Shown: in pieces, positions 37,651-47,427 of the stretch
Layout: each line of letters opens with the position of its first letter
Numbering within the stretch: the first letter of the stretch is position 1
Assembly: GCF_013284035.1 (NCBI RefSeq)
Contig: NZ_CP054141.1
Coordinates: forward strand, 3,224,001 to 3,288,000
Source: Flavobacterium sp. M31R6
GTDB taxonomy: Bacteria > Bacteroidota > Bacteroidia > Flavobacteriales > Flavobacteriaceae
DNA length: 64,000 nucleotides
Direction: 5' to 3'
Made by a program: the position numbers and the translations under genes
Notes under the pieces: model-generated
Databases searched by the model: none
Told to the model about the DNA's origin: nothing
The model's input: only the letters and a program-made list of their open reading frames with translations

Positions 37651-39750
37651 TTACTTAATTGGCTCAAAACTAACGGCAGTTCCTCCACCAGGAGCCAAAA
37701 CCAAGTTTAGTTTTGACTTAGTAGTAACTTCCACAGTTCTAATTTTGTATGCCATTGGGTTATTTTTCCAATCGGCGTCTTTGGCATCTTCGTAGATAAT
37801 CGCTTTGTACCTTTGTCCCTTGGCCAGAAAGTCTAATGCGATTTCAGATTTACGGGCATTTTCATCTGTGATTGCTCCCAAAAACCAAGTTTCCTTTCCT
37901 TTTGTTTTTCTGGCAATGGTCAAATAATCTCCAGGTTCTGCTTCCAGAATTTTGGTATCATCCCAATCCAAGGCAACATCTTTGATAAATTGAAAGGCAT
38001 CCATACGTTTTTCATAGCTTTCAGGCAAATCGGCAGCCATTTGCAAAGGCGAATACATCGTTACATACAATGCCAATTGTTTAGCCAAAGTAGTATGAAC
38101 CTGTTCTTTTTTATTCTTATCATAATAGCCCATTTTGATTTCGAAGATACCCGGCGTATAATCCATTGGTCCTCCAAGGAGTCTTGTAAAAGGTAAAATG
38201 GTTTCGTGACTTGGTGCATTACCTACACTCCAAGCATTGAATTCATTACCACGAGCGGCTTCGGCATCAATGTAGTTTGGATACGTACGGCTGTAACCTG
38301 TAGGTCGAGACGATTCATGAGAATTTAGCATTAATTTATAATCGGCGGCTCTTCTTGCAACAAAGTTGAAGTGGTTTACCATCGTTTGTCCATCATGGAA
38401 TTCACCACGAGGAATAATTCTTCCTACATAACCGGTTTTTACAGCTGGGTAATCGTATTTTTTCATCAAATCAAAAGCTCGGTCTAAATGACGCTCATAA
38501 TTGGCTACAGATCCCGAAGTTTCATGATGCATAATCATTTTTACGTTTTTTTCTTTGGCGTAAGCCGTAACTTCTGCCAGATTGAAATCAGGATAAGGCG
38601 TTGTAAAATCAAATACTTCTTCTTTCCAATTTCCTGCCCAATCTTCCCAGCCTACATTCCAACCTTCAACTAATACGCCATCAAATCCATTTTTGGCAGC
38701 GAAATCAATATATCTTTTTGTATTTGCTGTTGTTGCGCCGTGTTTTCCTGTAGGAATTAAATCTTGTGAAGATAAATTTTGTGCGTTTTGTGAACCTGCA
38801 TAATCCCAAGTGGATATTCCAACATGCATTTCCCACCAAATTCCAACATATTTCATTGGTTTTATATATGAAACATCGTCCAGTTTACAAGGCTCATTTA
38901 AATTCAAAATCATTTGTGAACCCACAATGTCACGGGCATCTTTGCTTATCATAATGGTTCTCCAAGGTGATACACAAGCTGCTTGTAAATAGGCCTTGTC
39001 ACCAATTGCATTCGGTACCAAATGCGATGTAAGTTTATAATTGGCTACATCAACATCCAAATGCATGACAGGATAATTCACAACAGCAGCCTCAAAAATA
39101 TTAACATACAAACCTGATGGTGATTTCATCATCAAAGGTGCTTGAACTCTGCTTTTACCAAGATCTGTTGTCATCCCGATTCCTGTATTTTTATCCAATT
39201 TGGTATTGTCAATTTCAGAAAGTTTGGTTTCGTTATATGGATATTCGTTAGTATCAAAATCACCTGGAATCCAGAATGCTTTATAATCTTCGGTTAAATT
39301 AAAATGGGTCTCCTCGTCAGAAATAATGAAATAATTTAGTTTTTCTTGTTTTGGGAATTCATATCTAAAAGCTACTCCTTCATCATAAACTTTGAAAACA
39401 ATATTCATTTTCACATTCGTTTCTTTTTGAATCAAAGCAATAGTGAGCTCGTTATAATGGTTTACAATTGACGCTTTTTGACCTAAAACTGGTTTCCAAG
39501 ATTCATTGAATGTATCCGCTTTTGAGGACTGAATCTCAAAATTAGCATCAAGAGCTGGTTTGTCTTTGAGTTTTATCCCCAAAGTACTTTCTACAATTAC
39601 GGGTTTGCCATTGTAATTCACAGTATAAGATGGTTGCCCATTATTTACTAATTTAAAATTCACCTCAAGGGCGTTGGATGGAGATTTTACACTTTGTGCA
39701 TGAAGCAAACTCAAGGCAAAAACGAGAATAACAGAAAATATTTTCTTCAT
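37651..39750 (-). CDS. Glycoside hydrolase family 97
   Basis: A 699-residue exported enzyme with a signal peptide (...LSLLHAQS). The N-terminal beta-sandwich is followed by the catalytic (beta/alpha)8 barrel with GFDGVLVEGWNVGWEDWAG, MHHETSGS, LMLNSHESSRPTGYSRTYPN and ARGNEFNAW, then a C-terminal all-beta domain. GH97 includes inverting alpha-glucosidases such as SusB and retaining alpha-galactosidases; I could not decide which. Its upstream region shares an inverted repeat with the susC promoter, so it may join that locus by co-regulation, although an alpha-acting enzyme does not obviously fit a beta-glucan. Confidence 0.9.
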   Translation of the reverse strand: MKKIFSVILVFALSLLHAQSVKSPSNALEVNFKLVNNGQPSYTVNYNGKPVIVESTLGIKLKDKPALDANFEIQSSKADTFNESWKPVLGQKASIVNHYNELTIALIQKETNVKMNIVFKVYDEGVAFRYEFPKQEKLNYFIISDEETHFNLTEDYKAFWIPGDFDTNEYPYNETKLSEIDNTKLDKNTGIGMTTDLGKSRVQAPLMMKSPSGLYVNIFEAAVVNYPVMHLDVDVANYKLTSHLVPNAIGDKAYLQAACVSPWRTIMISKDARDIVGSQMILNLNEPCKLDDVSYIKPMKYVGIWWEMHVGISTWDYAGSQNAQNLSSQDLIPTGKHGATTANTKRYIDFAAKNGFDGVLVEGWNVGWEDWAGNWKEEVFDFTTPYPDFNLAEVTAYAKEKNVKMIMHHETSGSVANYERHLDRAFDLMKKYDYPAVKTGYVGRIIPRGEFHDGQTMVNHFNFVARRAADYKLMLNSHESSRPTGYSRTYPNYIDAEAARGNEFNAWSVGNAPSHETILPFTRLLGGPMDYTPGIFEIKMGYYDKNKKEQVHTTLAKQLALYVTMYSPLQMAADLPESYEKRMDAFQFIKDVALDWDDTKILEAEPGDYLTIARKTKGKETWFLGAITDENARKSEIALDFLAKGQRYKAIIYEDAKDADWKNNPMAYKIRTVEVTTKSKLNLVLAPGGGTAVSFEPIK

Positions 39751-39817
39751 TTGGTTATGTATTAATGATAGATAGTAAAAATACTTATTTACATTATGAA
39801 ATTCTAAATAAAACCAA

Positions 39818-39833
39818 ACTACAACCTTGTAGT
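39818..39833. promoter_or_regulatory. Candidate operator ACTACAA-cc-TTGTAGT upstream of GH97
   Basis: A perfect 7-bp inverted repeat with a 2-bp centre, 68-83 bp before the GH97 start. It matches 14 of 16 positions of the site before susC (51940-51955). Candidate binding site of the Y_Y_Y/LuxR-type regulator of the locus. Confidence 0.5.
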
Positions 39834-39838
39834 AAAGG

Positions 39839-39852
39839 CGAAAACGTTTTCG
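39839..39852. promoter_or_regulatory. LacI-type palindrome CGAAAACGTTTTCG
   Basis: A perfect 14-bp palindrome with a central CG, the usual form of LacI-family operators, 6 bp upstream of the ACTACAA/TTGTAGT repeat and 89-102 bp before the GH97 start. No LacI-family gene is in the window. Confidence 0.4.
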
Positions 39853-39962
39853 TTTTCACTAATAAATTAATTATAAAAATTCAATTCTTTTAATAAATTG
39901 TATAAAGAATTGACTTTTTAATAATAGTCCTTACAAATAGATTTTCACTTTTATTGCAAAAT

Positions 39963-41885
39963 TTAATTAGAAACAGTAAGAGTGGTTTTAGCTCCAATTC
40001 CATTTTCATTAAAAGCTTCTATGGCAAAATAATAGCCTGTACCTTTGTCCAATCCTCTGAAATCATATGAATTGCCATCGTAAACCATTATACTGTTGTA
40101 TAATTTATCAGGGGCAATTCCATAGTAAATTGTATAGCCAACTGCATCTGTCTGTGCTTTCCAAGAAATCATAGCGTTTCTGGAATCGATAGCATTTCTG
40201 TCGACTTTAAATTTCGTAACCGATTTTGGCTTTTCGGATAATCCATTTCCAAAAATACGGAAATCAGAAACGGCAAATAATCCTGATGCGTTGTGGATAT
40301 TCACCATTTTTACGTAACGTGCTTCAATGGCTTTTGTCAATTCCAGATAATCGTGAGGTGTATCTTTATCACTTTTGGATTTATCAACTACCAAAGTCCA
40401 ATTTTGATTATCATCCGACATGAATATTTGGTATTGATAATAAATATCCATTGCCTTGTTGTGTTGCGTGGCTTTATGATCGGCATAATTAATCTGCAAA
40501 GCATTGATTCGCATTTTTCTTCCTAAATCAATTTGTAACCATTCGCCAGGTTTATCCGTTTTTGCCGACCAATACGATTGAATATCCTCATCGGTTAAAT
40601 TCTGGGCGCTGTAACAGATTTTTTCAAATACTTTTTTTCCGCCAGTATCCACTCTGTGAGTCTGCACATCCATACATTCTTCGGATGAAGACACGGTTGC
40701 AGTTTTCTTGTACGAAAGTAACATCCACCCTGTGAAAGCTCCTTTAGTCTGATCACGATTTTTAGTCGGCAGTAAAGTTGGATAATCCCCATAAGCAGTG
40801 ATGGAATACATAATATCATCCTTGTCAAATCCTGCGGGAAACATATCGATGCGGCGTTCAAAACGATCTTTCACCGAAATTTTACAGGTTCCGGTATTCC
40901 AATAATTACCAAAGTTATCGGCAAAAGTATTTCCGTGCCCTGCCCCAATTACAAATCCTCCCGGTTTATATGACATCGGATTGTGTTTTTGATAAGTAAA
41001 CGGTCCCAAAGGACTATTGCCTACATGAACACCATTGGCATAACCTTTAAACTCGGTAGCAGGTGCACCGTATTGCATATAATATTTACCGTTATGTTTG
41101 GTCATCCAAGCACCTTCAATAAAATTTCCCCAAGGTGCTGGTTCCATATCATTATTAGGCCCGAAGCGCTCCCAACCATGCTTAGCTGGATTCAAATTGA
41201 CAACTGCTTTTATTTCGCCATAAGGGCGTTGAATATCCTCAACTTCGGTTGCTTCATATAGTTTTTTGTAATCTGCCTGATTCCCTTTTGGTAACCATGT
41301 TTTATAATCTACCTCTACACCACAAAGCGGTAATTTTCCACTTGAACCATAGTACATGTACACTTTTTTGTCGTCATCCTGAAAAATGGCAGGATCCCAA
41401 GTGGGTAACATTGCTGTATCGACATGACGAACCCAACGACCCGATTTTGGATCGGCAGTTTTCCATACTGGATGATCTTTTTTCCAAGTTGAACCTACAT
41501 AAAATAAAGTGTCATTTACTACCCAAGCAGCTGGTGCACATTGGTCATCATCCCCTGGATTTCTTTGAAAACTTCCATACACAAAATTCCAGTCCGATAA
41601 ATCTTTGCTCCAAAAGAAACCAGCTTGATTGGTTGCAAACAGGTAATAGTCGCCTTTATAAGCAATAATTAATGGATCGGCACTCGAACGACGAGAATCA
41701 GGAATTCCATTATGGTTTGCTGTAGTATAATTGTAACCGATATTGATTGGGTTACAATACGTAGAAGCTGGTTTATTAGGATCAAACCATTCCGTTTTTC
41801 CAATACTATTGATTTTAGATTGTGCCATTATGATTTGGTGGCTCAACAATAGTAGCAACAGTGGTATAAAATATAGTTTTCTCAT
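39963..41885 (-). CDS. Glycoside hydrolase family 43 enzyme with F5/8 type C and fibronectin III domains
   Basis: A 640-residue exported protein (signal peptide ending ...QIIMAQS). The five-bladed propeller of GH43 has its catalytic acids: Asp 70 in SSADP, Asp 164 in TWDPAIF and Glu 257 in FIEGAW. A discoidin-like F5/8 C domain follows (about 425-550, WLQIDLGRKMRINALQI, YVKMVNIHNASG), then a fibronectin III domain to the end. GH43 acts on arabinose- or xylose-containing glycans and some galactans; the substrate is not readable. It is separated from the GH3 gene by a terminator, so it has its own promoter. Confidence 0.9.
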   Translation of the reverse strand: MRKLYFIPLLLLLLSHQIIMAQSKINSIGKTEWFDPNKPASTYCNPINIGYNYTTANHNGIPDSRRSSADPLIIAYKGDYYLFATNQAGFFWSKDLSDWNFVYGSFQRNPGDDDQCAPAAWVVNDTLFYVGSTWKKDHPVWKTADPKSGRWVRHVDTAMLPTWDPAIFQDDDKKVYMYYGSSGKLPLCGVEVDYKTWLPKGNQADYKKLYEATEVEDIQRPYGEIKAVVNLNPAKHGWERFGPNNDMEPAPWGNFIEGAWMTKHNGKYYMQYGAPATEFKGYANGVHVGNSPLGPFTYQKHNPMSYKPGGFVIGAGHGNTFADNFGNYWNTGTCKISVKDRFERRIDMFPAGFDKDDIMYSITAYGDYPTLLPTKNRDQTKGAFTGWMLLSYKKTATVSSSEECMDVQTHRVDTGGKKVFEKICYSAQNLTDEDIQSYWSAKTDKPGEWLQIDLGRKMRINALQINYADHKATQHNKAMDIYYQYQIFMSDDNQNWTLVVDKSKSDKDTPHDYLELTKAIEARYVKMVNIHNASGLFAVSDFRIFGNGLSEKPKSVTKFKVDRNAIDSRNAMISWKAQTDAVGYTIYYGIAPDKLYNSIMVYDGNSYDFRGLDKGTGYYFAIEAFNENGIGAKTTLTVSN

Positions 41886-41967
41886 TTTTAGAACTTTTTA
41901 AAAAATTACTTAATTTACAGCTATTCAGATTAAACACTATAATTTGCTGTTCTGAGTGATTTTAAAT

Positions 41968-42004
41968 TAAAAAAAAGCCCTCCGTCTAACCAAAAACGGA
42001 GGGC
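41968..42004 (-). terminator. Terminator after the GH3 gene, end of the PUL operon
   Basis: GCCCTCCGT (41977-41985) pairs perfectly with ACGGAGGGC (41996-42004) with a 10-nt loop, followed on the minus strand by a T-run. A strong terminator 22 bp after the GH3 stop. Confidence 0.9.
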
Positions 42005-42025
42005 AACCAAATAAACTAACCAAGC

Positions 42026-44326
42026 TTAATTTACTAAATTAAAACTTACCTTATTGTCTGCGTTTGAGTTTCCTCCAACGAAAACTTCAAACTGTCCAGG
42101 CTCAGCAACAAATTGCAAATCAGAATTGTAAAACTTCAAATCTTCTTCACTAATTTCGAATATCACTGTTTGCTTTTCGCCTTTTTTAAGGGCTATTTTT
42201 TGGAAACCTTTAAGTTCTCTAACCGGTCTTGTTACAGAACCAACTACGTCTCTTATATACATTTGTACTGTTTCTTTTCCGTCAAAATTTCCAGTATTTG
42301 CAACCTCAACACTTACATTCACTTTACTATTGGAATTCATTTTATCCGATGAAATTTTCAAATTTGAATACTCAAATTTGGTATAACTCAATCCGAAACC
42401 AAAAGGGAATAATGGTTCATTTCTTTCATCTATATAATTAGATCTAAATTTTTCGAATTTCCCTTCAGTGTTAACAAGTGGTCTTCCTGTGTTTTTATGA
42501 GCATAATAAATTGGTAATTGACCTACACTTCTTGGGAAAGTAGTAGTTAATTTTCCTGAAGGATTTACATCTCCAAACAAAACATCAGCTATAGCGTATC
42601 CAGCTTCACTACCAGCAAACCAAACATTTAGAATAGATGGAACTGTCTCATTTTCATCTTTTATAACCAATGGACGACCATCAAATAAAACTAAAACTAC
42701 CGGCTTTCCTGTTTTTAACAATGCATTCAATAAATCTTTTTGTGCCTGTGGAATTTCCAGATTCGTGCGGCTACTACTCTCTCCACTCATTTCGGCAGAT
42801 TCTCCTAGTGCAGCAACAATAACATCTGATTGATTGGCTACTTTTAGTGCTTCGTCCAAAATTGCTTCTTTGGATCGGTTGTCTCTATTCAAGGTTTTAC
42901 CAAACATAGTGGCATTGGTCTCAAAAGTTTCATCATAATCAAGATTACTACCTTTGGCGTAAAGCACTTTAGCTGATTTACCAGCTACTTCTTGAATTCC
43001 AGTCAATAATGAAATACATTTTTCACCATTTGTAGCCACACTCCAAGTTCCTGACATATTGTTTTTAGCATCTGCCAATGGTCCGATAAGTGCAATTGTT
43101 CCCGATCTTTTCAAAGGCAATAATTGGTTTTGATTTTTTAGTAAAACCAATGATTGAGCAGCTATTTTTCTAGCCTCATCTCTGCTGCTAGCAGTAAAAA
43201 TTTCGGTTTTAGCTCTTTTGTCATCACAATATTTATAGGGATCTTGAAACAATCCCAAATCGTATTTGGCATTCAAAATAAGTGTTACTGCATTGTCTAT
43301 TTGCTCAATAGCAACTTTCTTTTCATCCAATGATTTTTTTAAAGTGGTCAAAAATCCTTCACCAACCATATCCATTTCAACTCCGGCATTTAGAGCCAAA
43401 GCAGATACTGCTTGCAAATCGCCCATTCCGTGTTCAATCATTTCAGGAATTCCTGTAAAATCGGTAACCACAAAACCTTTGAAACCCCATTGTTTTCTCA
43501 AAACATCTGTCATCAACCATTTGTTTCCAGTTGCTGGAATTCCGTCAACTTCATTAAAAGAAGCCATAACCGATCCTACACCAGCATCAACAGCAGCTTT
43601 GTAAGGAGGAAAATAATCATTGAACATTCTGATATGACTCATATCAACAGTATTGTAATCACGACCTGCTTCTGGGGCACCGTATAAGGCAAAATGTTTA
43701 ACACATGCCAAAATGGAATTGTTTTTGGAAAGATCGTGTTGTTGATATCCGTTTACCATCGCTTTGGCAATTTGGCTTCCCAAAAATGGATCTTCTCCAG
43801 AACCTTCAGAAATTCTTCCCCAACGTGGATCACGAGAAATATCAACCATTGGAGAAAAAGTCCAATTGATTCCATCGGCACTAGCCTCCTGTGCAGCAAT
43901 TTGAGCACTTCTTTCAACCAATTTCATATCCCAGGTACATGACAGTCCAAGAGGAATAGGAAAGGTTGTTTCGTATCCATGAATAACGTCCATTCCAAAA
44001 ATTAAAGGGATTTTCAAGCGGCTTTTTTCAACCGCAATTCGCTGTACTTCTTTTATTTTCTGAACTGATTTTATATTAAATAATCCACCGACCTTGCCTT
44101 CTTCGATTTTCTTTGCAACATCAGAGCTATTCGCTTGACCGGTGGTTATATCGCCCGAAGTTGGTAAATTCAATTGCCCCAATTTTTCATCCAAAGTCAT
44201 TTTTGATAACAACTCGGCTACAAATTCGGTTTTGGGTTTAATTACGACGGCTTTTTTATTTTCTTTCTTTTGGCTATAGCCCAAAAAAACGGAGCCTAAG
44301 AGTATTATAATTAATGTCTTTTTCAT
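42026..44326 (-). CDS. Glycoside hydrolase family 3 beta-glucosidase (BglX type)
   Basis: A 766-residue exported enzyme. The N-terminal barrel has IFGMDVIHGY, the KH pair at 210-211 and the nucleophile Asp 289 in GFKGFVVTDF. The alpha/beta-sandwich domain follows (ALGESAEMSGESSSRT with the likely acid-base region), then a C-terminal fibronectin III-like domain. GH3 enzymes remove glucose from the non-reducing end of beta-glucan oligomers. In B. thetaiotaomicron a GH3 enzyme cleaves sophorose (beta-1,2) next to a GH144-type gene, which is the arrangement here. Last gene of the operon. Confidence 0.92.
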   Translation of the reverse strand: MKKTLIIILLGSVFLGYSQKKENKKAVVIKPKTEFVAELLSKMTLDEKLGQLNLPTSGDITTGQANSSDVAKKIEEGKVGGLFNIKSVQKIKEVQRIAVEKSRLKIPLIFGMDVIHGYETTFPIPLGLSCTWDMKLVERSAQIAAQEASADGINWTFSPMVDISRDPRWGRISEGSGEDPFLGSQIAKAMVNGYQQHDLSKNNSILACVKHFALYGAPEAGRDYNTVDMSHIRMFNDYFPPYKAAVDAGVGSVMASFNEVDGIPATGNKWLMTDVLRKQWGFKGFVVTDFTGIPEMIEHGMGDLQAVSALALNAGVEMDMVGEGFLTTLKKSLDEKKVAIEQIDNAVTLILNAKYDLGLFQDPYKYCDDKRAKTEIFTASSRDEARKIAAQSLVLLKNQNQLLPLKRSGTIALIGPLADAKNNMSGTWSVATNGEKCISLLTGIQEVAGKSAKVLYAKGSNLDYDETFETNATMFGKTLNRDNRSKEAILDEALKVANQSDVIVAALGESAEMSGESSSRTNLEIPQAQKDLLNALLKTGKPVVLVLFDGRPLVIKDENETVPSILNVWFAGSEAGYAIADVLFGDVNPSGKLTTTFPRSVGQLPIYYAHKNTGRPLVNTEGKFEKFRSNYIDERNEPLFPFGFGLSYTKFEYSNLKISSDKMNSNSKVNVSVEVANTGNFDGKETVQMYIRDVVGSVTRPVRELKGFQKIALKKGEKQTVIFEISEEDLKFYNSDLQFVAEPGQFEVFVGGNSNADNKVSFNLVN

Positions 44327-44329
44327 TTT

Positions 44330-45031
44330 TTATCTGTTTTTTATTTGTTTCAACATCCAAGCATACGTTTCTGGATTACCATAAACTTGGGTCCAACAAT
44401 CATGACCCGCGTCATTAAAAAGAGTTAACTCAACATCTTTATTACATTTTTTTAGTTCTTTATAGATCGTAATATCATTATCGACAGGAACTACATCATC
44501 TAGTAAACCATGAAAAATCCTAGTTGGGATAACCTCCATTTTACAAATTTCTTCCAATTGAATGATGTCAACAAAACCCGAAACTGGCATTACAGCTGCA
44601 AACATTTCAGGATGTTTTAAAGCAAGACTATAAGTTCCCCACCCTCCAGAACTCAGTCCTGTTAGATAAATTCGATTGGCATCAATATTATTTTCTTTTT
44701 GAACTTTTAAAATCAACTCATATAAAATATCAGGATTCCATTGCTGTCCTTCCGGGCATTGTGGTGCAAGAACATAAAAATCAAGATCATGGCTTTTCAA
44801 ATATTTGAAAGGTCCATGAATTTTCACTTTCTCTACATCCGAGCCATTTTCGCCAGAACCATGAAGAAAAATTAACAAAGGCTTTTTTTCTTTAGTATTT
44901 AACGGAATATGCAATGCGTAACCCAATTCCTGTTTTTGTACTACCTCTATTTTTACTTTAGAAACAATATCTTTTTGTGCAAAAGACATTAGCGACAGCA
45001 AAAAAACAGGTACAATTAGATTATATTTCAT
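44330..45031 (-). CDS. Secreted alpha/beta-hydrolase (esterase of prolyl-oligopeptidase type)
   Basis: A 233-residue exported hydrolase with a signal peptide (...LLSLMSFAQ). The oxyanion region is LIFLHGSGENGSD, the nucleophile is Ser 127 in GLSSGG, with the acid in LDDVVPVDND and the base in AGHDCW. This is the dienelactone-hydrolase/polyhydroxybutyrate-depolymerase-like group often found in PULs as a carbohydrate esterase. It lies 3 bp from GH3 and 13 bp from GH144, so it belongs to this operon; it may deacylate the glycan. Not proven. Confidence 0.85.
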   Translation of the reverse strand: MKYNLIVPVFLLSLMSFAQKDIVSKVKIEVVQKQELGYALHIPLNTKEKKPLLIFLHGSGENGSDVEKVKIHGPFKYLKSHDLDFYVLAPQCPEGQQWNPDILYELILKVQKENNIDANRIYLTGLSSGGWGTYSLALKHPEMFAAVMPVSGFVDIIQLEEICKMEVIPTRIFHGLLDDVVPVDNDITIYKELKKCNKDVELTLFNDAGHDCWTQVYGNPETYAWMLKQIKNR

Positions 45032-45044
45032 CTACCGCTCCGTA

Positions 45045-46433
45045 TTAAAATCCATATTTACCAGAATGAAAACCAAGATTCAGCAAACCTTGTTTTACCT
45101 CCGGCGCATTCATAAACAATTTCCATATCAAACCTGTACGATAATTTTCAATCATTGGCGCTATGGTTCCTTGATCTATTGCCAAATAACGTGGTGTCAC
45201 CCAATTAAATTGAGGTGAAAAAGCATCATAAGGCCCCGCAATTCCAACGTAAGTACTTTTCTTTTCATCATACAGAAAATGCAAAAATTTCATACTTTCT
45301 TTTGGCATATATGGAAAAGAAGATAATGCAGCTGTTGGAGTTATAACCCCTAAATCATTGTCAGTGTCATGGGCAGAATAGCCCGTTGATCCATCAGTAT
45401 TTCGAGAATAACTGGCAGTAAGTCCCCAACATTTATCAGAATAACCGTTCCATTTTTTTGGATTATCAACACAATAACTGTAAATGATTTTTGCCTGATT
45501 TTGAGTTAATTCCCAATAGTTTGCATACTTATCCGATAATTGAGAAGGATCTAATCCTAAGTAAGAATATTGAGCCCAAAACAAAGGTCCAGCATTTCCA
45601 GTAGCAGTATTGTATTTGAATACCAGAGGAATTCCATACTGTGTTTTTCCTGTTGCAATAGTTCCGTTTCGTGTCCATCCTTCGTGATAAGCTGCAGCTG
45701 GAATCGGATGAGTTGTTGAAGCAGCTCCCAAAATATAGGCAATCAAGCACTCATTGTATCCTTCCAATTTAAATTTCATCTCCCATTGATAGGTAGGAGA
45801 CCAATGCCAATACATTGCGTTTTCACCATTAGTGTACCAACTCCATTCCACACCTTTCCATAGATTATCTGCTTTGGCAGACAATGCTTTTTCTTGGGCG
45901 TTTCCATCCTTGAAATATTCTCTCACGGCAATCAATCCTTGGCATAAGAAAGCTGTTTCAACGATATCCCCACCATCATCTTTATTCCCAAAAGAAATGG
46001 CATGTCCTGTATTTCCGTCCATCCAATGTGCCCATGCTCCGTGAAAACGATCAGCTTTTTCCAGAAAATCCATTGCGGTGGTCATTCGAGTAACGGCTTC
46101 GGCTCTTGGAATAAAACCTCTTTCTACTCCAACAATCAAAGACATCAGTCCAAAACCTGAACCTCCAGTGGTAACTTTATTGGATTCAAAACTAGGATCA
46201 TCCGTGTGATAACGCTCTCTGCCTAATTTTGAATTGGGTTCGGCATAATCCCAAAAATACTTTATAGCATCTTTTTGAACTTGATCTAATGCTTGTTCAT
46301 CGGTCAAAGCTGTGACAGGTGTCGCAGGAGTTGTTGGCAAAGGCGTACCTCCAGTGTTTTTATCCGACGGAGTTGATGATGAACATGAATTGAAGAAATT
46401 CAAAAAAATCAATAAGAATAAGTGATTTTTCAT
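45045..46433 (-). CDS. Glucoamylase-family lipoprotein, GH144-type endo-beta-1,2-glucanase
   Basis: A 462-residue surface or periplasmic lipoprotein (lipobox Cys 17, then a Ser/Thr/Pro-rich linker). The catalytic region is the (alpha/alpha)6 barrel of PF10091: DAIKYFWDYAEPNSKLGRER, GSGFGLMSLIVGVERGFI, HGAWAHWMDGNTGHAI and DNDLGVITPTAALSSFPYMP. Characterised members in Bacteroidota (GH144, for example from Chitinophaga) are endo-beta-1,2-glucanases that release sophoro-oligosaccharides. With the adjacent GH3 this gives a plausible complete route from beta-1,2-glucan to glucose. Related GH162 or true glucoamylase activity is not excluded. Confidence 0.85.
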   Translation of the reverse strand: MKNHLFLLIFLNFFNSCSSSTPSDKNTGGTPLPTTPATPVTALTDEQALDQVQKDAIKYFWDYAEPNSKLGRERYHTDDPSFESNKVTTGGSGFGLMSLIVGVERGFIPRAEAVTRMTTAMDFLEKADRFHGAWAHWMDGNTGHAISFGNKDDGGDIVETAFLCQGLIAVREYFKDGNAQEKALSAKADNLWKGVEWSWYTNGENAMYWHWSPTYQWEMKFKLEGYNECLIAYILGAASTTHPIPAAAYHEGWTRNGTIATGKTQYGIPLVFKYNTATGNAGPLFWAQYSYLGLDPSQLSDKYANYWELTQNQAKIIYSYCVDNPKKWNGYSDKCWGLTASYSRNTDGSTGYSAHDTDNDLGVITPTAALSSFPYMPKESMKFLHFLYDEKKSTYVGIAGPYDAFSPQFNWVTPRYLAIDQGTIAPMIENYRTGLIWKLFMNAPEVKQGLLNLGFHSGKYGF

Positions 46434-46462
46434 TTTTATAAAATGTATTAATTACTAAAAAA

Positions 46463-46496
46463 TACACACCTGATTTTTGTATTGATCAGGTGTGTA
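46463..46496 (-). terminator. Terminator or attenuator between LamG and GH144 genes
   Basis: A perfect 12-bp stem TACACACCTGAT (46463-46474) with ATCAGGTGTGTA (46485-46496) and a 10-nt loop, followed on the minus strand by T-rich sequence. It lies inside the PUL gene run, so partial read-through would give more SusC, SusD and LamG than enzymes. Confidence 0.8.
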
Positions 46497-46506
46497 AAAT
46501 AAATCC

Positions 46507-47409
46507 TTATCTGTTATCTTTTTCTAATTTATAAAGAGCAACAACTTCATTGTCAGCTAGAACAGCGTCATAAATTCTGAATTCATCCATTAAACCAGTG
46601 TAATGAAGCATCCAGCCATCAGGATTACCCCATGGAGCTCCTAAATGTTGTTGGTAACCACCAATAATAAATTTAGAAACTTCCGAATTTGCTAGCTCTC
46701 CATATCCTACACCTCCTGCTAAAGGGTCGCTTGCGTACCTTTTAGAAATTGAAGCAGGCAAATCTAATTTTACACCATCAACATATAAGCTATAAGTAGA
46801 ACTTGTTCCGTTGTAAGTCCAAACCAAATGTTTCCATGCGCCAAACATATTTTTCAAAACATTATCTCCACCATGCTCTATAAATTGTCCTGACCAAGGA
46901 ATACTAGGCGTTACATCTTTTTGAATATGATTTTTCAATAACATTGTTGTTGCTGGTCCTGTACCTTCAATTAAAGTGAAAATATTTCCCCAGAAATCTG
47001 TTTTTTTGGGCAGCATAAATAATGATTGTGCTCCTCCAGTATGAGGATCCGTTTTTATCCACATTGAAACTGAAATACTTTTTAGATTTATTACAGAATT
47101 TGCCACAGTATTATAAGCAATGAATGAACTTGAAGAACCTTTATAGGCCTGCCCTTTTATACCTGCTTCATAAGTAACATTTGTTCCCACTCCGTCAGTT
47201 ATTCCGTTTTTTGAATCCGTAATGTTTCCATCAAAACTAAACTTAGAAACTAAATGTGAAGCCGCAACATCATCAGAATTCTCATAACCCCCAATTGATT
47301 CATAAGGAATTGGATCGTTAACTTTATCTATACTATCCTCGTTACAGCTTGCAAAAAATTGTGCAACTATAACCGAAGTAAATAAGAAAACATATTTATA
47401 TTTTTTCAT
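46507..47409 (-). CDS. LamG-domain lipoprotein, probable surface glycan-binding protein
   Basis: A 300-residue lipoprotein (lipobox Cys 22, ...QFFASCNED). After a linker, residues about 65-295 form a concanavalin A-like LamG/laminin-type domain: SFDGNITDSKNGITDGVG, SISVSMWIKTDPHTGGAQSLFM, WKHLVWTYNGTSSTYSLYVDG and YTGLMDEFRIYDAVLADNEV. It occupies the place of SusE/SusF after SusD, where surface glycan-binding proteins are usual. It likely captures glycan at the outer membrane, but it could have enzymatic LamG relatives. Confidence 0.85.
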   Translation of the reverse strand: MKKYKYVFLFTSVIVAQFFASCNEDSIDKVNDPIPYESIGGYENSDDVAASHLVSKFSFDGNITDSKNGITDGVGTNVTYEAGIKGQAYKGSSSSFIAYNTVANSVINLKSISVSMWIKTDPHTGGAQSLFMLPKKTDFWGNIFTLIEGTGPATTMLLKNHIQKDVTPSIPWSGQFIEHGGDNVLKNMFGAWKHLVWTYNGTSSTYSLYVDGVKLDLPASISKRYASDPLAGGVGYGELANSEVSKFIIGGYQQHLGAPWGNPDGWMLHYTGLMDEFRIYDAVLADNEVVALYKLEKDNR

Positions 47410-47427
47410 TTTTAGTGTTTTTAAGAA

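Noticed and set aside
37651..41885. GH97 and GH43 as members of the same transcript as susC
   Set aside because: A strong terminator at 41968-42004 closes the operon after GH3, and GH97 has its own upstream regulatory region; co-regulation remains possible.
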